Below, in pieces: positions 55,998 to 64,000 of a DNA stretch of 64,000 nt. Position numbers and translations under genes: made by a program. How positions within the stretch are numbered: position 1 is the first letter of the stretch; every line of letters begins with the position of its first letter. Under the pieces are notes generated by a model. It ran no database searches. It had not been told where the DNA came from and saw only the letters and a list, made by a program, of their open reading frames with translations. Source of the stretch: Diplolepis rosae (taxonomy: Eukaryota > Arthropoda > Insecta > Hymenoptera > Diplolepididae). The stretch is taken from NCBI GenBank assembly GCA_030998225.1, contig JAPYXD010000308.1, positions 6,706,001-6,770,000 of the forward strand, read 5' to 3'.

Positions 55998-57156
55998 CAC
56001 GGTAACCCATTTAAATCTATAATCCCAAATATCTTCTAAAATACTTTATCTACGAAAAAATGGTTCGGACAAAGGTTGACCAGGACCGAGAAGGACATTT
56101 GACTGTACTATCAATTTTGACCTTAAGGTCAATTTTCAAGGTCAAATGGAGGTAAGACCCTTTTCTTAAATAAGAACCCCTATTTTTGACTGCGGATTTG
56201 AAAAGAGCGGGAAATTTCACGTCAAAAATTCCCTGTGGAAAAATGTTTTTTGTGACCTTGGGAAGGTAAAAAATTAAGGGCAAATGTCTGCGAAACGACC
56301 AGATCCCCTTTTTCTGAATTATCTTGGTTTTTCGAGGTAAACAAACGTTCAAGATGCTTCGTAAAAGTCGATGAAATGTTAAGGTGTACATCACCTTGAC
56401 CATCATGACCTTGAGGTCAATTTTCAAGGTGTCTTGAAGGTCAAGACACACCCAGACAGTAACAATCATTTCGAACAAGATGTAAAGGCTGTGACTATGT
56501 AGTTACAAAAGTGACAATCTCGACAATGTCACTTCTCTGTGACTAGTTACAAAAAGAAAATACACTTTGTCCTTACTTTTAGCGTTATCCAGAAACAACG
56601 GCTTGGACGTAGTAAGTTCTGTTTCCTTTGGGGTGCTTTCTTGTTGTGATTTCTTGTTGTGATTTCCCCTTGCCTCTCACGTTTCGGGTGGTTGATTAAT
56701 GTGAGTCCCCTTGCCTCTCACCATTGCTACCAGTGTTACAATCAGCCACGGAGTAACTGTTCGAAGTGCTCTCCATTGGCTTGAAGACACAAACGTAGGC
56801 GTCTTTTGAAACCGTCCACAGTTTTCAGCAAAGTTTCTCGAGAGATGGCTGCGCAAGCTCTCCGAATCCTTTCCTTTAGATCTTCTCTTGTAGTGGGTCG
56901 CTGAGCAAAAATTTTAGTTATTTAAGTTTTGTTTTTTACTTTAAAAAAAAAAATTATTTGAATCAAATTTGTGCATTGTTTCTCATTTAAGAAAAGTCTT
57001 ACCTCCATTTGACCTTGAAAATTGACCTCAAAGTCAAAATTGATGTTACAGTCAAATGTCCCCCTCGGTCCTGGTCAACCTTTGCCCGAACCATTTTTTC
57101 GTAGATAAAGTATTTAGGAAGATATTTGGGATTATAGATTAAAATGAGTCACCGTG
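55998..57156 (-). mobile_element. Related inverted-repeat element, transposase mostly deleted
   Basis: 1159 bp. Terminal repeats cacggt(a/g)ac(c/t)catttaaatc... extend more than 130 bp (55998-56150 against 57000-57156). TATATA occurs on both sides. It directly follows the DD41D-like element, sharing the TATATA between them. It retains only the transposase C-terminus. Confidence 0.8.
56742..56906 (-). pseudogene. Transposase C-terminal fragment
   Basis: On the minus strand, RPTTREDLKERIRRACAAIS leads to LCLQANGEHFEQLLRG and TGA. It corresponds to APTTPDDMKERIRRAC..CLQVEGHRFEHLL of the neighbouring element, so the two belong to related families. No start or catalytic residues remain. Confidence 0.7.
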
Positions 57157-57245
57157 TATATACAGTAATTAGAAAGAAAATGCTCTTACAAATTTAGATT
57201 TTTATAATGCTTACTTATCACTATTGAATACTTACCTATTTATAG

Positions 57246-57608
57246 AGCTAGAATAGATGGTTCCGAACAAGAAAACATTACTACTACCGAAGTTGAAAAC
57301 CCTGATGGAATTGCAATTGACTGGGTGGCTCGTAATTTGTATTGGACGGATACAGGAACCGACAGAATTGAAGTTTCGCGCTTGAATGGAAGTAATAGAA
57401 AAGTTCTTATTAATGAAGATCTAGTAGAGCCACGGGCAATAGCTCTCGCTCCAGAATTAGGATGGATGTTTTGGACTGACTGGAATAAGAAGAAACCTAA
57501 AATAGAACGTAGTAACTTGGATGGCAGCAACAGAATCTTGCTAATAACCACAGATATTATTTGGCCTAATGGAATTGCTTTGGATTTAGAACGGCGGAAA
57601 GTATACTG
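57246..57608 (+). CDS. arr: arrow / LRP5-LRP6, exon within propeller 2
   Basis: 363 bp between acceptor atag (57242-57245) and donor gtaaga (57609). Its first base completes the Arg codon left by the previous exon. It continues [20 protein letters not shown], then blades of the second YWTD propeller: [40 protein letters not shown], and [18 protein letters not shown], with the last Trp split TG|G. Very close to LRP6 propeller 2. No stop or frameshift. Later exons are not in the remaining 6.4 kb. Confidence 0.93.
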
Positions 57609-59489
57609 GTAAGATTGCTATGTTTAATTTAAAAATCTAACAATAATCATATTTTTGGCCTAATTAATTTCATATTAGACAGCCTAACTATTAGAGTGGA
57701 GTAAAAAACCAATTGTGATGAAACCTATCTAAAACAACATAAAAAATTTTCCCTGACATTTTCGGGGGTGCGTACAAGTTCTAATCGCGTTTATTTCTCA
57801 TGATTTAGTACTATGACTACAGGAGATTTCATAAGGTGAATGTAGATTCAATTTTCTCATGGATATTTCGGCTTTGAGAAATTAATTTTCATCATGACCG
57901 ACCCTTGCATAAACCAAATTATTGTATACTTGTAAATTTATTTGAGACGAGTAATTCTCCTCCTCAATTCATTTTTCGTGCATCGCTTAGTTTGACTATA
58001 AAATGGAATTATTGATTTTCAACTATATAACTTGAACATTTTATTGGAAAATGGAATTTGATTATTGATTTTTCTCAATTTTTCATAATTTTTACACTGG
58101 AGTACACAAACGTACTCACGAATATTTCAAACTCCGCCCCTTAGCTAGCAGACGCTTTGATGAGCGTTCTATTTGATGAGTTTTTTCTGGTGTCGTTCTA
58201 CTCATGGCGTGTTGTTTTTGCGCTTTCTGGGATTTTTCTCGGTGTACACATTTTGACTTTTACATGTGATTATTCGTGGGCCGTTGTGCTTGGCATTGGC
58301 TGCTCGTTGCTGCTCTATCGCTATTACTTAGGCACTTCCGTAGCACAGTATTTTATTGCGCTCTTTGAGCCCCATGTGGTTGTTCTGGCCATTTTCTCCT
58401 AGAAGCAAGAAACCAATAAGAAAGAAGAAGAAGAAGAGTCGGGACTCTATTCACAATTCAATTTCACTGTCTGGGAGTGGGGTCCCATAGGTTTGAGCAC
58501 CAGTGAGTGTATATCTGCCGAACGGAAAACGTATCAATTCGGCGTGATATACGTTTGTTACTCGTTGTAACGTCGACGTTAGTGTTTCGTGCAGGTAAGT
58601 CAATTTCACTTGCTTTGTTATAAATAGTAAATTTGACGCATATTCACGTAATTTGAATGTTTAGTCATATAGATTAATTTATCGTATGCTTTAAGTTCTG
58701 CAACGGTCAAGATTGAACACACTGCTCCTGCGATTTGCACAAGGAGGATTTGCAAACATCACAGAGTACTATTACGGTAGCTCTGCAACGACCAAAACAA
58801 TCATATCTGTTATCATGTATCCCTATTCATACCTGTATCCGAATACACACAGACAGACAGAGACACAGTCGATAAGAAACAATTTATATCGGTTTTTCAT
58901 TTATTTTACCCGTTTCCGCACATTTAATATTTGTCGACAATGATATGCTTAAATAATTATATCATACTTTTTTGATAGAACGCTGAGGTTATAATTTTTT
59001 CCTGATATTCCAAGATGTTTCCTTCAAAACCAATACATGTTTACCAAGTTTGACTTAATTATACACAATTCTCTTTGCTATTACAAAACGAAGAGATACA
59101 TGTATATTTGAATCGTAACTTTTTAGATTTTAATTTGATTGAAAATCTGCACAAGGACAAGTTATGAAGTTTTTCTATCAAAAAGCAATATTATAATTTA
59201 TTTTTCCAAAAAGTAATTTTAAAAAATACCAGAAAGTGCTCTAATTTTCTGAATTTTTGTCGGATATTGTCTCGTTAAGAAACTGATAAAGTGTTTCAAA
59301 GCGCATTACAATCACTTAATTCTTTTGAGAGTTATTATATACACAGAAAAAGACAACGACAGACTGTTAGACAGGATTGAGAAAACTTTATATCTCGGAT
59401 TCAGGAGATCACGAAACGTTGACATCTGGTGAAAAAATTAATGTCAAATCAAAATTCAGCGTTATGACAAACTAATAGCGACATAGGGC
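57609..59489. other. arrow downstream intron (start), no recognised exon
   Basis: No further YWTD coding sequence. A GC-richer island at 58440-58595 ends in a good splice-donor-like gcaggtaagt; see findings. Confidence 0.5.
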
Positions 59490-61035
59490 ATTTTACTTTA
59501 AATTTTCGATCGGGCTCAAACTCAGGTTAAATGTTGTCCTATTGGAAAGTAATTTGTGCAATAAAAACTTTCCAGTTTTACGTCTACTAACGTTCAAGTT
59601 TCGAGTCAGCGCTCGCGAGCTATAATCTGGGAAACCACCCTGTATTATGTGAACCGTATCGCGTATATTAACTGATGTGACCAAATAGTACGTCATTAGA
59701 TCTAGTAATCATATTCGAGACTTAATGTGCAACTGACGCTTTATTAAACAGATAGTGTAAAAATTATAATTGCCTGACTGTGAAACGTCTGGCACGTTAT
59801 AAAAGATAAATGTCAATAGTAAACAATGATTTTAAAAATAACTGCCTAACTGTGAAACGTCTGGCACATTATGAAAAATAAATGTCAATAGTAAACAATG
59901 ATTTTAAAAATAACTACCTGACTGTTTTATTTTCGTTTGAGCCTAGCCTGTCCGAACTTGAAAAAAGAGCCCAATTGTTACGTCCCACATTATTTTCTTT
60001 GGAAATGTTAAATAGCCGTTTTCATATTTTTCAAAGTATCTGGAATGAAAGCTGAGATTTTTTCCTCAAAAATACTGAAGAAGCAAAACATATTTGTTTT
60101 TGTTTTCGAGAAACTGAACATAGAATAACGCCGCGTATCGACGCGTCGCTTGCGACCGCAAGGGTGTTCACAAAGCGGAGACACTCCAAACTCCCTTTCA
60201 TCACATAAACTATTAATATACTGTGATATGGTGTCAGAGTGTTTTATCCTTTATATTATAAGAATTATCCTATAATTCTTATCATATATAGGGTAAATAT
60301 GTCATTCGATCTGAGAAAAAGAACCTTAGCATCCAAAAATTATTTTTGGGATTATGATCGTTTCAGATTAATTTAATGTCGTTCTTTGATATTATGAAGT
60401 CAGAATAATTTTGTATGCAATATTTTTCGTTTAGTAAGACTTTTTCCATCAGCGTTTCGAAATACATTCGAATCCTCTCCCTATTCTCATAAAGTCACTT
60501 TCATCGTGTTTGTGAAGCTTAAGAGAGAGTAAAGAATATTGGCAAATATAATCAGCTCGTTGGCTATTCTTTTCCTTCTTCTGTAAAATCTTTGCTGGAA
60601 TTCTAAGGTCCCTTTTCTCAGATCGCGTCACATATATATAACTAAAAATAACTTTAAAAGGTATGTTGTAAATAATTCAGTTTAAAACCTACCTACGCGG
60701 TGGTAAGCCAGGCGTCGATGAGCCGCGTTATACAACCTTCAGTTTCTCGAAAAAAAAAATATATGTTTCGCTTCTTCAGTATTGTCTAGAAAAAAACCTT
60801 ATCTTTCATTACAGATATTTTTTAAATTATCAAAACGGTCCAATTTAAAAAAGTCCATTTTATTCTTTGTTTTTATGAATCAAACTAAAATTTTTAATTT
60901 TTATAAAAATGCTCATCAACTGTCAAAAGGCCATGAAAATCTTTATCGGAAAATTGGAGATTTTTTTTGCACAAATTACCACCCAATAGGACAACATTTG
61001 ACTTAAATTGGAGCTCGATCGAACATTTTCGATTT
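59490..61035. mobile_element. Inverted-repeat element with a 72-bp tandem duplication
   Basis: 59497-59570 is mirrored at 60950-61030 (acaaattac..ccaataggacaacattt), and 60010-60130 at 60705-60800. The turn is near 60400. Non-coding. The left arm contains the 72-bp repeats at 59770-59932. Confidence 0.65.
59770..59932. repeat. 72-bp direct repeat, about 2.2 copies
   Basis: tgcctgactgtgaaacgtct...aaacaatgattttaaaaata repeats with a 72-bp period and a few substitutions. Confidence 0.85.
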
Positions 61036-61255
61036 CCCGGTTGGGACATTTGAAGTGAATTGCCCCTTATGGGGCATTATTTCTGAAGTGGTATCACCCA
61101 AATATTTTAAGTTTTCGAATCATAACATTTTATTACACTTATTGTACAGATTTTATGTCTTGATTCATTTTCAGTTGAAATTTTAAACACTTTAGCCTTT
61201 TACAACGTTGTGACTTCTCGTTATTTCACTTACAATTAACAAGTGTACAATGTAA

Positions 61256-62093
61256 CCTTGCCACATATTCCAACTATTTCAAGACTCGAGTCAGTTTTGC
61301 AAATCGAGGACGTTTTCGCCCAACACTACTGTCCCGTGTGGAGCCTCACACAATCAAATGCGGTGTGTAAAAAAAACGATCTGCAAAATTGACTTGAGAC
61401 AAGGTTTATTTCGACAAAAGCTTTTGGTTTTAATTTCAATATTAATAATATTTTTTAGTCTAAATTTTTCCCCTCACCTGGCGCGGCCTGGGCCATGAGC
61501 TGCCAGGGCTCGAAGTTGACAATTAATAAAACTTTTAATTTTAACGTAGGACGCCTGTTAGTTTGTCTAAAAATAACAAAAGAAGATTTAATTGAATTAT
61601 AAACAACGATAAGCTAGCACGCGAAAGAAGGGGAGGTTCGGTTAGGAAGACCCATGAAATTTAGAGAACTACCAGGAAAGTTTAGTTTATTGAAAGCAAA
61701 ACCAGGTGAAAAGCGACTTACAGTTCAATGTCGACGTCTGCTATCCAAATTGACAAATACGTGCACAATTCCACACAAACATTATAATTTTTAAAATCCG
61801 CTCGGGAACCGATTCTAAACCCTTCTTACAAAACGACGAAGGAGAGAAGAATGGCTAGTACGCGTCGTCAAGTGCCGCGCTTTTTCTTACCCGTCGATAA
61901 TACAGCGCCCGACTTGATTGACTAATCAATTTTCCAATCAGCGCTAGTCGAATTTCGTCTAAGGTTCCCGCGACAGCGAATCCTAACCTTGAGTCTGCGG
62001 GCATCCCTTTTGACTATGATTGGTTAGACAGACATTAAAATAATTTTCCTGTCACAGACTCGAGTCTTGAAATAGTTGGCATATGTGGCAAGG
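61256..62093. mobile_element. Element bounded by 37-bp inverted repeats
   Basis: ccttgccacatattccaact at 61256 and its complement ending at 62093 differ at one base in 37. The interior is about 760 bp with no reading frame I recognise. The LINE begins at the next base on the right. Confidence 0.6.
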
Positions 62094-62300
62094 GCGCTTC
62101 AACATTAAGAACCTTGATTGGCCAGATTTCCGTGCTCGCTGCGACGAGCTCTCGCTGTCTCTCCAACCTCGGCTCGAGTTGGGTGATGACCCCTGACTTG
62201 TCTACGGAGACTTCCTTTCGGGCATCTCTTCTGCTCTGGAGGCCTGCGGCGCGTACCGCCCCTCCTCTTGGCGCGGTAAGAGAAAGGTTCAGCCGCTCTG

Positions 62301-63280
62301 GTGAACCCCCAATGTGACGCGGCTATTGCTAGGAGAAGAACGGCTATTAAGGAATATTTGCGTGACCAGACAAGGCTACGAAAGGCCGCTTTTCGCCGTG
62401 TAGACGAGGAGGTGAAACGCTTTCTGAGATCTCAGAAAAGTGAATCTTTTCGCTCTTATTGCGAATCTCTATCCCCGTCCGCTGGGCTGGGTAACATCTG
62501 GCGTACGGTTAGGTCCATGTCTTCCAGGAGGGTCTCTGGATGCTATGGAGTTACCAACGCTCCGGACTCTCCTGAGTTTCGTGCTTTGCAGGATGAGCTT
62601 GTTCAGCCGTGGCGTGAGCCGGTTGATCCTCCTGGGGTCGAGTCCTTCGACGAGTCGGATGTGATGAATGCTCCATTCTCTTCTCGAGAGTTCTCTGCTG
62701 CTCTCGCTTCTGGTGGTGTGCGCACCGCCCCTCGTTTGGATTGTGTCGAGTATCGTGTGGTCAGGGGGCTCTCTTCTCTCTCTCATGAGTTTCTTCTCGC
62801 GCTATTTAATCGCATGTTCCGCGACTCATTGTTTCCCGAGTCGTGGAGGGATTCGCTGATCGTCTTCATGCCTAAGACCGGCTCTGGAAAATTCCGCCCT
62901 ATCTCTCTTACACCGACCTTGTGCAAGCTCTTTGAGAGGCTGGTGCAGAGACGGGTGGAGCACCTGGCGGATTTTGGGGATTGGATCCCGCCCAACCAGT
63001 ACGGTTTCCGTAGAGGTTGATCCTCTCTCGACTGTGTGGCTGCGGTGGTGTGTGACTTCCTCTCTGGCTTCGGGTCCGGTGAGAGCTCTTACGCTCTGGC
63101 TCTCGACCTCAAGGGAGCCTTAAACGCTGTTCTCCCTGGCAGACTGCTTAATTTTATTTCTTTCTTGACCGCCAAACGCTACCTATCCTTTTCTTCGACG
63201 GACCCCTTCTCCGAGGGTGTGTGGCGTCGGTGTGCCACAGGGAGGCGTTCTCTCACCGATCTTATTTAGCTTTTATTTCG
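62301..63280 (+). pseudogene. LINE reverse transcriptase, N-terminal and palm part
   Basis: Frame 62301-63020 carries the pre-RT region (RRRTAIKEYLRDQTRLRKAA) and RT motifs PRLDCVEYRVVRG, WRDSLIVFMPKTG, FRPISLTPTLCKLFERLVQR and PPNQYGFRRG. A TGA at 63018-63020 replaces an Arg-type position. The same frame continues with SSLDCVAAVVCDF and motif A LALDLKGALNAVLP. It then shifts near 63217 to a frame with GVPQGGVLSPILFSFYF. The enzyme would perform target-primed reverse transcription. Confidence 0.87.
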
Positions 63281-64000
63281 AACGGATTTCTTCCTGCCGA
63301 TGTGCGTGCCGCCATGTACGCGGACGATTTGCTGCTCTATATTATGGGGAAGGACTCTGTCCGGGCATTGAGTCTATTGGAGTCGGCTATGGACTCTCTT
63401 ACCCCTTGGCTTGCTGGCTTGGGTCTTTCTATATCGATCCCCAAGTGCCAACTGTGTGTTGTCACGAGGGCCCGCCGGCGGGCGGGTGACGTTTCTATTC
63501 GGGCTGGTGATACTCTCATCTCTTTCCAGCCCACACTTAAATATCTGGGCGTCATTCTCGACTCCCGACTCACCTGGGTTCCTCACATCAAGTGCATCGC
63601 AGATAAGGCGATCCGGACTACTAATATTCTAAGAGTCATTGCCAGGGTCTCTTGGGGGGCCAATCCGGCGCTGCTCCTGACTGTTTATAGAAATCTCGTT
63701 AGGTCTTACCCGGAGTGGGGCGCGCCTTTTTTCCGTTGTGCGGCTGTGTCTGCTCTGGGTATTCTTGATCGTGCGCAGTTTGGTGCGCTGAGGGTGGCTC
63801 TGGGTTGCATGCGAACCACTCCGACTTCTGTGCTCCTCTCCGAGGCGGGAGAGCCGCCTTTATCCTTGCGTAGATCTCTTCTCTCTGGTCGTTTCATTCT
63901 GAGAAACTTTTCCTGGAGGGGTAGCCCGCTTATTCCCAGACTCCAGCTACTGCGCGAGAGGGTTGCTGCCGGTAGGCTTCGCCTTCTCCCGTCTAGGTGC
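63281..64000 (+). pseudogene. LINE reverse transcriptase, YADD box and C-terminal part
   Basis: Open in frame 2 from about 63281 to the window end. It begins LPADVRAAMYADDLLLYI with an intact YADD, then LGLSISIPKCQLCVVTRARR, LKYLGVILDSRLTWVPHI and GALRVALGCMRTTPTSVL, all normal for the thumb and connection of this LINE group. It is joined to the previous part by a frameshift near 63270. The end of the protein lies outside the window. Confidence 0.87.

Larger units (their letters stand above)
49234..57245 (+). other. arr: arrow intron (8.0 kb), transposon-filled
   Basis: Donor gtaacc and acceptor ttatag join an Arg codon cleanly (AG|A). It contains the hammerhead-like relic, mariner 3, a tRNA-family copy, a poly-C tract and two Tc1/mariner-superfamily elements. 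49234-50340 and 52031-53325 hold nothing I recognise. Confidence 0.85.
62094..64000 (+). mobile_element. 5'-truncated LINE (Jockey/I/R1-like group), running off the window
   Basis: GC-rich (visibly above half G+C) compared with the AT-rich window. Coding similarity starts at once with FNIKNLDWPDFRARCDEL, meaning the endonuclease and 5' part are absent. The RT domain follows in three frames and stays open to the last base. Confidence 0.88.

Noticed and set aside
63217..63489. Separate 90-residue protein in the LINE
   Set aside because: Only its first ~23 residues (GVPQGGVLSPILF) are RT; the rest is the wrong frame over the YADD region.
1..64000. Endogenous virus other than LTR elements
   Set aside because: No capsid, helicase or polymerase motif of a virus family was seen; the RT sequences belong to copia and a LINE.

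Overview
The window looks like AT-rich insect nuclear DNA. The clearest host sequence is two exons of an arrow/LRP5-LRP6-type Wnt co-receptor (48126-49233 and 57246-57608, + strand), joined in frame across an 8.0 kb intron. Insect origin is supported by a copia-type element with the half-tRNA primer arrangement described for Drosophila copia, by three mariners, by P-like transposons with THAP domains, and by the lack of any prokaryotic-style gene organisation. I cannot name the species. Almost everything else is mobile DNA, mostly broken and often nested.

Layout: 1-872 is a truncated P-like transposon. 996-8485 is a complete but mutated Ty1/copia element on the minus strand (two LTRs, 5-bp target duplication, primer site, polypurine tract). 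It sits in an AT microsatellite that also received a mariner at 8494-9780. 11411-12992 is a long inverted repeat carrying an insertion with a tRNA-derived segment and ending in a piggyBac-like terminus. 13437-15478 is a second, rearranged copia fragment. 15479-33467 is a dense cluster of P-like/THAP elements, foldback (long inverted repeat) elements and MITEs. It includes a P-like element with an exact 8-bp target duplication (19148-21547) nested in a foldback built of 90-bp tandem repeats, two head-to-head foldbacks (24127-27423), and a second P-like element (29341-33467) that contains a mariner.

33476-39585 has few recognisable genes, several repeat families and GC-rich palindromic repeats. 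39586-46262 is bounded by a weak pair of inverted repeats. It holds a broken minus-strand gene with ubiquitin-specific-protease-like motifs, a separate AT-hook reading frame, and a 3.4 kb foldback made of 145-bp units with a 10-bp target duplication. The arrow intron holds a deleted mariner, a degenerate hammerhead-like motif, a Tc1/mariner-superfamily element with D-to-D spacing of 41 and roughly 300-bp terminal repeats, and a related deletion derivative. 59490-62093 contains further inverted-repeat elements. 62094-64000 is a 5'-truncated, GC-rich LINE whose reverse transcriptase runs off the window.

The most unusual pattern is how often elements here, several of them with THAP or P-like coding remnants, have become long palindromes, some with tandem-repeat arms. 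The candidate for something poorly described is the protease-like/AT-hook locus at 39.6-46.3 kb. No functional gene system other than the arrow gene can be claimed from sequence alone.
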